Shown one piece after another: positions 41,201-56,200 of a stretch of 64,000 bases of DNA. How positions within the stretch are numbered: the first letter of the stretch is position 1; each line of letters starts with the position of its first letter. A program made the translations under genes and the position numbers. The stretch comes from Branchiostoma belcheri (taxonomy: Eukaryota > Chordata > Leptocardii > Amphioxiformes > Branchiostomatidae): contig NW_017804109.1 of NCBI RefSeq assembly GCF_001625305.1, positions 2,034,673-2,098,672 on the forward strand. Direction: 5' to 3'. The notes below the pieces were generated by a model that made no database searches, was not told the DNA's origin, and was given only the letters and a program-made list of their open reading frames with translations.

Positions 41201-44200
41201 CTTCAGCAACCAGCTTGGTCTGGCAGAGGAGGCACAGTGCACAGACTGTCCAGGTAGGGAGATGGGGCTAAGCCATCGTATTAGAATGTAGTTTATACAA
41301 CGAAGAGAGAGCTGAGCTTTATAAACTATTGCAATGTACGTTTCCCCATTTCATACATCTTAGTAACACAGATAAGTTCATATTTCGAATGGCTCTAGAC
41401 AAACGTTCGATTATAAAACACATCTGTACTTATATCTACACCGTTACTAAGAAGCGAGAAGAAGTCGAATTATCGCAATCATTAGACCATAGTACATAGA
41501 ATTAGCGCTAGCCTGTACACTGTATATATTCATTGCAAACTGTGACGTCTTTCCTGTGACCTGTACTGAACCCAGTGGGTATTTGCGTACAATAAAGGTC
41601 TTCATTCATTCATTCATTAAACCTATATATATTGAGATCTTTGATAGAAATTTTGAATATGGCTCCTGTCTGATTGCTGCTATACATTCCACAATCATAT
41701 CATGAATTCCAGTTGTGTCTTAACACTTTCTCTGAGGATGTTGCCTATTAAGTAAGATTCCTCCCGTGCAATGTTTGGCACTAGATTGAGCAGTTTGCTG
41801 CTGGATGCTGCTGTACATGTGCACATCTCGAAATGGACAGGCCACACCCATGCCTTACAGCTGTAGTTATTATGATATTTCATGCATCACTAACCCATCT
41901 TGTTTGCCCCAGGTGGTTGGTACTGTAGTGGCTGGCACCAGACCTCCCCCACTGCCGAGTGTGCTCCTGGGTACTTCTGCACATCCAGAGTGGACAGACC
42001 GACTCCCATGCCTTACAGTTGTTATGTTATTTCATGCATTGCTAACATACCTTGTTTACCCCAGATATTATGATATTATATGCATCACTAAGCCATATCT
42101 TGTGCTCCCAGGTGGTTGGTACTGTAGTGGCTGGCACCAGACAAAGCAATGTTCAACTATTGTTATTACACGTATGTCACTACATGCATCACTCACCCAC
42201 ATATTGTGTCCCCAGGTGGTTTATACTGTAGTGGCTGGCACCAGACCTCCCCCACTGCCGAGTGTGCTGCTGGGTACTTCTGCACATCTCGAGTAGACAG
42301 GCCGACACCCATGCCGTACACCAGCTCCAACTCCACCACTGACAACTGCACTTTCCTGGGTACGTCTCACATCTGCTTTTATTCTCATGGGGAGAGATTT
42401 TCCACCTTCACATCAGTATTAGATTTCATCTGTGTCGGTTCAAGTTAAATCTTTGTGCTAACACAAAAAAAGAGCATATTTTTTACTACAAGACAGCAGT
42501 CTCCACAGAAGTCAATGCCTGCATATTACTTTTATCAATTGAAAGTATGAAACAACAAAAGCAGCCTCCTCAAAATATCTCACAAAGAATTGTATACTGG
42601 TATTTCATTGGGCATTTATTTAGACTATTAATGCATACAAGATAATTTCATGTTGCTGTTACAGAAGTAATAAGACATGCCAAAAATCAGTTACTCAAGC
42701 AACTGGATATGATTTTGAAAACTGGATATGATTTTCCAAAATTGCTTGAGTAACTGATTTTTGGCATGTCTTATTACTTGGATGTCTAACCTTCATCAAC
42801 AAAACAATGCAGCTGTCTTTTGTTCCCCACCAGGTGAGCACACAGGTGTAGGCGGGATCTGCCCACCTGGCCACTACTGCCCCACCGGTACCGCCCTACC
42901 CCTGGGTTGCGAGGCAGGGACGTACCAGGACCTGTACACCCAGGCCGACTGCAAGCCCTGCCCCCAGGGGTACTACTGTCAGGCTAACGTCAGCACCTAC
43001 GCCGAAACACCCTGTCCACCCGGGTACTACTGTCCACAGAACACAACCTACGACAAGGAATGGCCCTGTCCGGCTGGGACATTCAACAACCTCACAGGTT
43101 CTTTCTTTCTTTATTTATTTATTAAGTTTTACCACATACAATTTGCACTGTGGATGGCATGGCGAAACAGGTGTTTCTGACATAAAACACTTTTTCAAAG
43201 CCGCCATGCCAATAAAATGACAATACAAAACAATACAAAAAGTAATCAAATAACATAATACAATTAGAGCAACAAATGAGTCAACTTAGAACTACAAGGC
43301 AAGTCAGCTTATTAACATTGTGAGGTTTGAATGAAAACTCATCTGTGTTGGTAGAATCTGTAGTTGTAAAATTCAAGCTTTGCTCCAGCACAAGAAGATC
43401 ACACAGTCATGTGATGAAGGTTGACGTGATCAACCAAAAATTTATGGCGAGTTTCTTTCTTGTGTTGGAACAAAGCCCTTTACTTTACAACAACCTCACA
43501 GCTTACTGATTTATATACTGTGAGACATTCTGTTTGTTGGGTTATGAATTTGAGACTGGAAGATGAGATACATGACTTGAGTTTGTAGTCATGAAAAAAT
43601 CCTAACAGATTATAACTGTTACGTACAGTATGCTTTTTTGCAAAGCCACATGTACACCGCTTTAACTTGTTGACTCTTGGCTGTAAAAGATTCAATTTCA
43701 CCAGGGGTGCTGCTCTCCCCACCCCACACTAACGCTGTTATCCCCAACCCAGGTATGCCTGACGACTCTGCCTGTGTCAGCTGCACCCCAGGGTCCTACT
43801 GCCAGGGGCTGGGGAACCCCCACCCCACAGACGTGTGTCCCGAGGGATGGTTCTGCAGCGGAGGTGCCATCGAACCCGAACCGTCCGACCCGGCAACAGG
43901 AGGGCAGTGTCAACCAGGTGGGGAAAAGGACTTCAGCAAATATACTGCACATTATCATGAAGGTTTATCTGTGTTGGTAGTTATCATAGTAAAAGGTTGA
44001 ACTTTATTCCAACACACAAGCCTCTTGTTTCTGCCCTCCACCCCCAGGTGAATACTGCCCCCTGGGGTCCAGCCTCCCCACCCCCTGCACTGCGGGGTGG
44101 TACTGTGACGTGGCGGGACTACCCACGCCCGCGGGGCTGTGCCATGCTGGCCACTACTGCACCAACGGCTCCACCACACCTACACCCAGCGGAGTCGGAG

Positions 44201-47200
44201 GTAAGAGGGGAACATGCAGTGTGGCTTGTTTCTGTATTGTGTAGCATGCTGTGTTTAGCAATCCTATGTATAACTAAGTCTTGTAAAATCTTACACCACA
44301 CTTACACCAAACGGAGTCGGAGGTAAGAGGGGAACATGCAGTGTGGCTTGTTTCTGTATGTCTGGCATGCTGTGAACTTGTGTTTAGCAATCCTAAACTT
44401 GTGTTTAGTAGTCAAAGTTACAATGTCAGAAGTAAAAACTTACACCAAGTAGCAATGTTGACTTTCAGGGTATAAAAATTCCACTTCAGGCTCACAAAGT
44501 CAGTGATTTAAATGTCACCTTGTCCTATTTAATCAAGATCTTAACCCTGGTCTGTATGATTATACAAACCTTATAAACAATACAGATAGACAGATGTAGT
44601 CAGCAGCTGTTGTATGCAAAAAAGTGCCTCTCTAGTTCTATGCCTAAATAGGTTTTTTTATTAGAATCAGGGATGGTTCTGGATAGTCTCTGAGTATCCA
44701 AGAACATAGATGTAGACTTGACCTAGGCATAGTTCTGGACACACATGAACTAACCAGAACCATGCCTGAGCACAGTTCTAGATAAAATAGTCTTCTGGAT
44801 AAAACGTGTCCTGACTATCCTGTGTTACTTTTTGCCCAGGAGCCGAGTGCAGCCCGGGGCACTTCTGTGTAGAGGGCAGCAGCAGGGAGCAGGCCTGTCC
44901 TCCAGGGTCCTTCCTGCCATCCACAGGAGCCCAGAACAGCTCGTACTGCCAGGACTGCACGGCAGGGTCCTACTGTAACTCCAGCGGACTGGCTACTCCC
45001 TCAGGGGACTGTACTCAAGGTGGGTGGTATACTTTCATGAAGGTTCATCTGCATTGGTAGTTTAAGTTAAAACTGTAGATCCAACACAAAGAAGTTCTCT
45101 CACCTAGAGCTTTCACTCAAGTTTTCCGTAGACTGACCTAGGTAGGCCATGTGACAAGCCTCCCTGGGTCAGTCTACTGAGGAAGACCAGAGTGACTGTG
45201 TTGGTAATCTACTCAGGCAAATGAAAAATGTGTTACCATGTTACCATCTGAAATGTTTTAGTGGCAAAAAATGGCAACTAATTTTGGTGTATTATATATT
45301 AAGAATGTGTGTTTTTTCTCCTACCCCAGGTTACTACTGCCCAGGTGGCCAGACCATCCCCACCCCCAACGCCTTCCCCTGCCCGGTGGGGCACTACTGT
45401 CAGCAGGGGGTGGGGGCGCCCGAGGCCTGTCCCCCGGGGTCGTACCAGGACCTCACCAGGCAGAGCGACTGTAAGGAGTGTCCTCCCAGTTTCTACTGCG
45501 ACACTTCGGATGGTCCCGTGGTCAACTACACAGCATATGTCTGTCCACAAGGTACAGGGACTTTGTCACAGCATTACATTCAGCACCATGGACAAGTACT
45601 ATTTATATTTATTACAGAGGGAACCCCTTTTGTAGATAACATGTACACTAGGAAAAAAAAGCTTGTAGCTTGTTTAATAAAGTGCATAATTATAGATTTT
45701 GTAGCATTTCATTGACTTTGTAAACTACCTTTTCAAATACTACATGTACCATCAGAGAAACTTGCAGTTACAGACAACTGTGGATCTAACAGATATCCAA
45801 ATGTCTTTCTATACTAAAATTGAGCACTATTGTGTAGTATCTGGGTGTATACAGCATACGTCTGTCCACAAGGTAAGGTCACAATGTTAACCGGGAAGAC
45901 TTCATTACAACAGTGCTTTCAGCACCAAGGACAAGTACTGCGCACAAAAATTAAATTACAAAACTTTCCATAAAGTCCAAGATTTGTCATTATGAGATTG
46001 TGTATTTCGATGACTCAATGAACAAAATCCATTCAGAGAACCTTCAATTACTGTGTATATACATGTATGTTACAATTATATACGTGTATGTTATGACAGA
46101 GAGATTTTCAACTATCCAGTATCTTTCTGAAGTGAACATGACCACTCTTACCAGTTTGCGATGATGTTGTCTGTCTCCCTGCCCAGGTTACTACTGCCCC
46201 AACGGTACAGAGATCGCCACAGCCTTCCCCTGTCCTGAGGGGACGTTCAGCAACGTAACAGGGCTGTCCGAGGAAGCCCAGTGCAGTGCCTGTCTGGGAG
46301 GGTTCTACTGCGGAGAGAGGGGCCTGACAGCTCCAAACACACCCTGTGCACCAGGGTACTTCTGCAAACAGGTACAGTAGTTATTGTTCATCTTGAAGGT
46401 TTAATATTGTTCATATTAATTGTTATGTATATTGGATGAAAATGTAAGTATACCACACTAAATGTTTTGATCATATCGGAATTATCAATTAAAAGACTAC
46501 GATTTAAATGAAAAACTGTCAATTTGTTCATACTTGTTTCAAAAAGAGAAGAGGTCCTATAGATATGTAACACATGTTCCTTCTACCCTTGTTTCTCAGT
46601 TATCTAACTTAGTGCATTTGGTCCATGTGGGGCATGAATATGCAATAAAGTTCATTGTTATTGTAATTGGCTATTTATTGTATTGCTTTATATTGTATTT
46701 TAAACAAGATAAGTGTACAATTTGGTATCACTAATGGAAGATTTGAAACAAATTAACAAACAGGGAGCGACGGAGGCAGCGCCTGACCAGGGTGCCGACG
46801 CCAATGTGTGTCCCGCGGGGTCCTACTGTCCCGAGGGCACCGCGGAGCCGGCCGCTTGTCCCAGGGGAACGTTCTCCAACAGCACAGGACTGTGGAACCA
46901 CACCAGCTGCCTGCCTTGCACAGGAGGTGGGCAGACAAACACTCCATTTCTCTCTATTTAACAGTTTAACAGTTTATTGAAAGAAATCAGCCTCACAGCG
47001 TGTACAAAAACAAGCTGAATAGCACTGACTGTACAATCGTAAACTAACATTACAAATACATGACGAAACAACACACCCATAAATACCAAATGCATCGCCA
47101 TGAGCACTGAGGTTAAGACAAGAAAATGTCCAGAACAGTCTTACTATGTAAGAAGACTTATTGTACAGGCGTATGGCCTGGTGCAAGAATGATTTTTGTT

Positions 47201-50200
47201 CTCCAGCAGTGTCCAGAAACACTTCCTTTAGCTTCAGGTTTTTAACAAGTATTTCATGTGTTAGACATTATGTTGAACAGCTTGGGTGCTCTAAATTTGT
47301 AGAGTTACCAGCAACAACAAAAGTTATCAGGTACACGTAGAGTGCTGGCTGTAAGAAACTCTGCAACCGTTTCTGTAAGGAATCATGGTATTGTACTGTC
47401 GTTTGCCATTCCAACAAAAGTATGTTTTGCTTGTGTTTTGCAAGACTGGGGCCTTTTTTGAAACAACTTATCAATGTTTAATGAATGGGGCTACCCATTA
47501 TTTCAGGCAATTTGCAGTTAAAAGTATGAATTTTTCTGCCTCCCCCAGGCTATTACTGTGGAACAGAGGGTCTGACTGAGGAAAGTGGTCTGTGCCTACC
47601 AGGCTTCTACTGTCCCAACGGCTCAAGCTCTGAAACCGAGATCGTCTGCCCTGCCGGCAGCTACTGCCCCTCCGGAACACACCTGCCCTACCCCTGCCCA
47701 AGTGGCACCTTCTCAAACAACACCAGGCTGACCCATAGGGCGGAATGTACCAACTGCACAGCGGGGTGGTACTGCCAGCAGGCTGGGCTGACTGAGGAAG
47801 AGGACCTCTGTCAGGAAGGCTACTATTGTCCTGAAGGTAAGCAGCAAGAAAGATCAACCTTTCTGTATTCAAGTTGGTACTTTCTTGGTAACAGAGGCTT
47901 TTAAAAATGCACGTGATGTTGGTAATTATGATTAAATGCATTTTGCTTAAAATTACTGGTAATTTCCTCTACTTGATAACAGTTTTACAAATGGTAGAGG
48001 TTTTGAGATGGTAGATAAAAAAAACACAGTTTCCAAAAAATTATATCTCCTTTTTCTCAAATCTGAATCTGATGCAGTTGGATTTGCTGTCAGAACAATG
48101 TGTAGTGCATACTATATATATATAAGTAGATAATGATAGAAAAGAACTATGTACAATACAGTATTCATTAACTACATGTAATAACTATCATACCAACTCC
48201 CCTTTTACAGGATCATCAGTGCCCAACCCAGTGGAGTGTCCCATCGGGCTGCACTGTCCCCAGGGTTCCCCCACCCCCCAGGCCTGCCCCTCAGGACACT
48301 TCACCAACACTACAGGGCAGCATCTGTGTGAGATATGTCCACCAGGGTAAGTATAGTCACAGTTACTAATTCCCCACCCTACGGGACTCCCCCACCCGTA
48401 CGGGCCTCCCCACCCCCAGACCGGCCCCTCAGGACACTTCACCAACACTACACCACAGCATCTGTGTGAAATATGTCCACCAGGGTAAGTGTTGTTGTAA
48501 TGTTACAGTAATCTTATACTTCCTTCTGCTGGAAAGTTGGAAGAAAGTTTGGAGGAGATGGCATGTAAACATCACAAAATTGATTCAGTAGCCTTTAAGC
48601 TTAAGAGGATGCATATTATATTATCTTAAAAGTTCATCTGCGTTCGTAGAAGTCATTACAAAGCAAGTTTAAAACTGTCATTTCCAACAAAAGAAATTCC
48701 TGGAGTTGCACAGTCAAACTTTGGGCTAAGTTCAACTTCTTATGTTAGAATTACAGTTTAAACTGGCTTTAAGCTAATAAGATGCAAGGATATAGATATG
48801 TTAATCATGTCCTGTCCTAATATCTCACCTGTACAGGTACTACTGCCTGCCAGAGAATGTGACCTCGGGTGACCCCCAGTCCGGGTACCATGCCTGTCCT
48901 GCAGGGTACTACTGTCCGGAGGGAACCGGTCTGGACTGGAAACCCTGCCCGGCCGGGACTTTCAGCAACCAGCATAAACTCTACAGGGTAAACTCTTACA
49001 CTAGTTCATCTTTTCGCAATCTGTGCAATAGAAACATATTCATGTGTTACAAAACCTCCACAATGTATTACCATATTTATAATGTAAACATGGTCTAGCA
49101 GAAGCTAAGATAATATTTATTATACATTTTGTAAACACGTAGAGAGATTTGGGGTTTTGTACTGTTATGTCTTATGATGGGTGTAAACTAGACATAGTGA
49201 TTGTCTATCTCTCCATTTTCTGTAAGTCTTTCTATTGCAGGAACCATACAGATTGAGTAGAATACAAAAATTTATGCTATTTTGCAGTCAACATTGTAGG
49301 TTCAGGCACTTTGCCAAGCAGGTTTTCTAAGCCCACAATGTAAATCCTTTTGTTGAATCCCCTATGCCAGCTTGACCAGTGTCAGGACTGTAGCGGAGGT
49401 TACTACTGCAGCGAACCCGCAGCCACCAACGTGACGGGGCCGTGTGCCGCGGGCTACTGGTGTGCCGCGGGCGTCGACAGGCCGAACCCTCACACACCTG
49501 GCAACAACGAGACCTACAACGACACCTGTCCTCTACTGGGGGGATTCACAGGTGGGTCAACAACTACCTGTTATTTGCATGTCATCATCTATCGATGTTA
49601 CTAAATCAGGACTAAGTTATTATAATAGTATTAATGTCTCTTTAGATTTCATGACTGCTGTCCTCTACTGGTCAAAAACTACCTGTTGCATGCATATCTT
49701 CATCAGCTATCTATTTTAGTTGGTACAGATTTTGTGCCATTGTCATCCGTCCACTATGCAAATTCTATACTTTTATCTCTACTGACTCTAGGTTAAATAT
49801 TGTTAAAAGTGCAGTTCTCTGCAGCAAATTCTTGGCATCCAGAGGAGTACTGATAAATAATTTTTTTTGCAAAATAACAACAAGCATATGTAAAGAACTA
49901 TATATCAAGTACAAACATGATATATGCAAAACTTCACAGACTTGGCCATTATCTTTATTCATACTCCAAATTCCAGTCCAATCATACATGTAGTGTCACC
50001 AGTCTCCATTCATGTTCGTTTAGTACAACAGCGCTGACCTGGCCAGAGTAGTATAATTCTAGTTTGGTAGGTTTAAGACATGTTTTTTATATTGATATAT
50101 TTCCCATTGCAGGAGTTGGAGGTGTGTGTCCGATTGGTTACCACTGTCCAGTTGGCACCGAGTATCCGCTTGGCTGCGAGGCTGGAACGTACCAAGACGA

Positions 50201-53200
50201 AGCGGGGGAGAGCAGCTGCAAAATGTGTCCCCCCGGGTACTACTGTCCCACTAACTCCTCCACATTTGCGGGGAACCCCTGTCCCTCCGGATACTACTGC
50301 CCGGAAGGCACAGGCAGGGAGGACGAGTTCGCCTGCCCCAGCGGCACGTTTAACCCGGTAACAAGGCAGACTAACCTCACGGCCTGCCTCAGCTGCAGTC
50401 CCGGCCAATACTGCCAGGTGGCAGGCCTGTCCAGTACCACGGGCAACTGCAGGTGGGTGATGCTCATTGTTTTCAAGTATTTAGTTTCTTTATAGCAAAT
50501 CTGCCATGTTCAAGTTTCTACCCTCTTCACAGAAAATGTGCCATGTTCTCTTGTGCCCTGTTCAGTATCAGTAAAATCAGTATCAGATTGATTGATTCAT
50601 TGATTGATTCATTGATTCATTGATTGATTTGCCAAAATCAGAAACTGTTAGATATGATTTTGGGTGGCTTGAGTAATTTTTTTTTTGCCATATCACCTGG
50701 ATGTTTTACCTTTACCGACGATTGATTAATTGATAAACTGATTTACTGATTTACTGATTGATTGCCTTCGTCCCGTCCCAGTGAGGGTTACTACTGCAGC
50801 GGTGGTTCGGCCCACTTCATGCCGACAGACCCAGCTGTGGGAGGGCAGTGCCAGCGAGGCGACTACTGTCCCGTCGGCTCCGAGGCTCCGACCTCGTGCG
50901 ACCCCGGCTGGTACTGCCCCAACGTGGGGCTGGCAGCTCCTACTGCTCAGTGCCAGCAAGGTGAGAAGTCAGCTCTCAAAATTCCTGGAAAACTCTCAGC
51001 CTGATCTTCCTGTTCAATATCAACAGCCACAAGTTTGTTCAAGTTCAAAACCTTTTTTTTATTTAACGGAGTTGTTCAATACAAGGCCTATGCGACCACT
51101 TCTCGGCAATGAACTAGAAAGATGAGAGAAACATGGCTATGTCAGGAGATGGCGGTGAACGTTTGATTTGAAAGCCTGTAGATTGTAGGTTGGTGGGAAA
51201 TACTTGTCAGGGATCCATGATAGAAAAAGTTACCAAATTTTCAACTGACCCTTTGGCCTTTTTATTTTAGCCTGACCAACTCAAACTCTGACACATTTCC
51301 TTACAGAAAAGTAATGCATGTTACAGAAGTTATCCTGTAGCGAAGAATAAAAGCCTTTCCTTGTTATTGCTAGAAAATATCCCACATGACAATAACTTGC
51401 TGCTGTAACATCCATCTTGAAAGGTTACTACTGCATGCTGGGAGCCTGGCTAAGCAACCCCAGAGATAACACAACAGGAGACATCTGTCCCACCGGCCAC
51501 TACTGCCCCACTGGCAGCTCAGCCGGGACACCCTGTAGCCAGGGTTACTATCTCAACACAACCGGCAACAGCCAGCCCACCAGCTGTGTCAGCTGCACAC
51601 CAGGTGAAACGGCATTCCTCTGCCTTTCTTTGTTTTAATTACATGTGTTTCGGTGTCTTCTTCATGATCTAAGTGTGGAATTTTGGAAGGTCTCATCAGG
51701 AAGTTCTTGGTTTTGAAAGATTGGGAAAAAAATGCTGAAATCATCAGTGTTTCCAAAGATTGCTGAAAGCTCTAACGTTGAGCTCTTGCCTGCAGGTCAG
51801 TACTGTGGAGGAGAGGGCTTGGCTGAACCATCCGGAGACTGCACTCAGGGGTACTACTGTCCTACAGGCCAGGTCACGCCTACACCTGGCAACTTCACCT
51901 GTCCTCAGGGACACTACTGTCCGCAGGGGAGCAGCACACCTCAGCCATGCCCTTCAGGTAGGTAACCTCCAAACCTTAACCCTAACACCTGGTAACTACA
52001 CCTGTCCACCACATCCTTCAGGTAGGTGCCATCTAACCCTGACTTGACTCCTAGTGTTATGCTAGAAGCAGATGTAATCCCATTTTGGGTCATTAGATGG
52101 CGCACTTGTACAGAGCAGTCCTTAACACTGTTGTTTTCCCCAGGTTCCTACCAGGACACGGCAGGGAAATGGACGTGTGATGACTGCCCTGCTGGGTTTT
52201 TCTGTAATTGTAATGCCATTTTGGAACACTAGGTGGCGCACTTGTACAGTCCTTAACACTGTTGTTTTCCCCAGGTTCCTACCAGGACACTGCAGGGAAA
52301 TGGACGTGTGAAGACTGCCCTGCTGGGTTCTTCTGTAACGCCACCTTCGGTCCTGTGGTCTGGTACAACAGCTACACCTGCCCCATGGGGTACTACTGTC
52401 CCAACGGGACCAGGTACGCTGAGGAGTTCCCCTGTCCACCTGGGACTTTCAACAACCTCACAGGTGAGTTCAGCATGTAGAACACTCTAGAAACACATGT
52501 GGCAGGTGTATTCAACACCTTACAAAGATATCATAACCATAGTTCCACTGTCTAGAATTAAAAGAGGTTAAAGTAGTTTTATGTTAGAACAACAACAATC
52601 TGTCCGTCCCTCAGTCCCATAGGTAGTCGAAAGCTGTAGGGGCAGCATAGCATTTAACTAGAGATTTTCACCTTTTGCAGTCCTCTGCCAGCCTGGCCAC
52701 CTTGTATGGTGTAAAATTAGTACAAGTCCTTTGCAAATATTCCACCCATTCCAAAATTTTACATTATGTAGTTGTAAAGCTCTGATAGAGTAGTCTAGCT
52801 TTCTGACCTCACATTCTCACCTCCTGTCCCCAGGAATCCAGTCGGAGGCAGACTGTACGCCATGCGTCGGACGTTACGCCTGTGATGAGTCCGGTCTGGC
52901 CTCCCCGCCCAGGTTCTGTGCTGCCGGATACTTCTGCAGGGAGGGGGCCAACACTACAACTCCAACTCTGGGTAGGTTTTAGAATAGTACTAATCAAACT
53001 ACATGTCAGATACATTATAGACAACACTAACAACTCCAACTCTGGGTAGGGAAATTAGCTCGTGGTAACCAAACTAGACATCAGATACACTAAGATGTGA
53101 GTAGGTCAATTTCAATAAACCTTGGCTGTTGTTTCCTTTAAATGATACACAATCAACAGAAAGAGTTGTACATTAAGTGTCCTACCAGGCCCAAATTGGT

Positions 53201-56200
53201 CCTACTGTCATGATGGAACAAAAGAGGCTCGTTGTAATAAACCAACTTCATAATTATGCAACCAGCAACACTGATACAAGCATTCACCTCTTACACAGAA
53301 TTCAAATTTGGCCCCGATTTTTGTTAACTTCATTTTGCAGCAAAGAGAGTTTATTTTGATAACCTCATCCATTATTTCCTAGCAATTTGCCCGCACAAAT
53401 ATGCATGCTTGAATGTTCTTGTTTTCTCCCCAGGCCCCAATGCTGACATCTGCCCTGCTGGGTCCTACTGTCCTGAGGGAACAGACGAGCCGATCTCCTG
53501 TCCAGAGGGAACCTTCAGCCCAATTGCTGGGCTACAGACTGTGGGGGAATGTCTCAACTGTACAGCAGGCAGCTTCTGCAACCAAACAGGTAACAAAAAC
53601 AAACTGTACAGCAGATTATGTAACCAAACAGGTATTGAAATAGAATGTTAAGTGCACTAGTGTTAAAGTGCCACCACACGTCATTTCTGCACCTACCCAC
53701 ACATACAAGCTGTGTTGGAAACTGACAGATTTTAGCCAGGCCATGCCAGAGCATTTTTTTTTTCAAGAAATTTTCAGTAATATTTTCGTCTTTTAGATCT
53801 TTTTCAAGGTTTGAGATTACTAGCAGTAATATTTCTGTTATATTGGAATGTGAAACAATTGCTGTGCCTACTATGAAACAATCTCAGTGCCTATGCATGT
53901 GTAAGTGCCACATGTTACAGCCTGTCCCCCCCCATCACCTGTAGGCCTGACTGCTGTGAGTGGGCTTTGTCTGCCCCGATATTACTGTGTGGAAGGGTCC
54001 ACTCGCCCTGACCAGCAAATCTGCCCGGAGGGACACTACTGCGGAGAGGGCACCTTCGATCCCTCCCCCTGTCCTAATGGTACATTCTCTAACTCCACTG
54101 GGCTGGATGGTGAGTCGGACTGTACCCACTGCACCCCGGGGAGGTACTGTGAGGGACTGGGACTCACCGAGCCAACTGATCTGTGCCAAGCAGGTGAGTT
54201 ATAAAAGAAGATATATTTATGTGTTTTTCAGGAGAACTGAAGTCATAAGAACTGTGCCATTTGCGTAAAATGTTGACCAATCAAGCTGAGTCTTACAACA
54301 CTGTCCCTGGGATAGACCAATCAGTTTCTGTGTAACAATGGCAATTTGCATATGAAGATGAATCTAACAACTCCATTCCCCCAGGTTACTACTGCCCTGG
54401 TGGCTCCAGCCAGCCCAACCCTATTGTCTTTCCAGTTTGCATAAAATATCAACCAATCAGGATAAGTCTAACAACACTTTCCCCCACAGGTCACTGGAAT
54501 AGACCAATCAATTTCTTTATAACAATCATGGCAATTTGCATATAAAGATGGGTCTAACAACACCGGTACCATTCCCCCAGGTTACTACTGCCCGCGCGGG
54601 TCCAGCCAGCCCAACCCTGTCATCTGTCCCCCGGGTAAACACTGTCCTGAGGGAAGCGCCGAGCCGCAGGACTGTCCTGCTGGGTTCTACGTCGACACGG
54701 AAGGAGCCGCTGAGTGCACACCTTGTCCTGCAGGTCGGTTTTTTTAAGACTGTGGAGCAGAAAATTAGGAACACTTTGGCTATCCTCTATCAAGGCCTCA
54801 CTGATTGTATCCTCAATTTTTCTTTGTCACTCGCACCCTTCCTTAGTGCTGTTATGATAACATGATCATTGTCCTACAGGTGGGTTATCTCAAGTCTTGA
54901 AGAAGCTACAAAAATACTGCAGTCTTACTGCTCTGGTGTTGTTTTCCCTGGTGTTATTGATGGTATTCTCATTTTCTTTGTCACTTGTACCTGTCCTTAG
55001 TGCTGAACCTCTGCTGTTGTTGTTATGCAACGGAAAACCTAGCATTTTCCAATGTCCTGAAGTATCCCTGTCCTGCAGATGGGTTGTCACAAGTCTGGAA
55101 GGAGCTGAAAATTTGCTGCTGTTGTAACATGTCTTCTCCTAAGGCCTCACTGATTGTATCCTCAATTTTCTGTTGTTACTGACACCTGTACTGAACGTAT
55201 GCTGTAATGATAACATTACCTTCCAGTCCCAGAGTATCCCCAAGTTTATTGTGAAGAGTTAGGGAATAAGTACAGTCATTGTTGGTGACTTGGTTTGTAA
55301 AACTGCTGCAATTATATCCCATTGCCCTCCGTTCCCAGGTTCCTACTGTATCCCTGAGAACGTTGTGGAAGGGGATGCTTCGACGTCATACTTCCCCTGC
55401 CCCAAGGGTCACTTCTGTCCCAACGGCACCGGCCACAACTGGCAGCCCTGCCCTGCTGGGAGCTTCAGCAACGATACAGGTAAGGCCTTGGAAAAAAGGT
55501 TGGGTGTGCTGTTTCAGTCTTGAGACAAATTAGGGTCGACAGATTGGAAAACCAATTGTACAACATCACATGGAGCTAGAAAAGGTCAATCAGGTTATGT
55601 CCATTGCAGGGGTCCACCCCCAAAAAAGGTTAGGGTCTGCAGTGTTTTCTGTATCTGTTGTGACTTTCTCCCTACAGGACTAAGGGAAGCACTCCAGGCA
55701 TGTACTGCCAGGGTAATGCTCTAACCCAGCCCACGGCACAGTGTTTGGAGTAGTACTGTGTTCACAATCTTCCACATTAAACCTGTACTCACTATTAATA
55801 TTAAATGTACTGTACTTGCTACTTTTTCCCAACAGGACTGCAGGAGGCTTCACAGTGCACACCCTGTTCACCAGGCATGTACTGCCAGGGTACAGCACTA
55901 ACCGAGCCCACGGCACAGTGCTGGGAGCGGTACTACTGGGTTCACAGCTTTCCACATTAAATCTGTACTTACTAATGTACTGTACCTGTGACTTTTTCCC
56001 TACAGGACTAAGGGAAGCAGTGGAGTGCACACCGTGTTCACCAGGCATGTACTGCCAGGGTACAGCTCTAACTGAGCCCACGGCACAGTGCTGGGAGCGG
56101 TACTACTGTGTGTCTGGAGTGGACCGGCCCAACCCTCTCATGCTGAATGACTCCCAATGTCCGGCTGACACCGTCCACCCGATCATCGGTCACATCTGCC

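Noticed and set aside
43098-43488. DNA transposon
   Set aside because: The A/T-rich tandem tail on one side and 14-bp flanking duplication fit retroposition better, though the inverted inner repeat remains unexplained.
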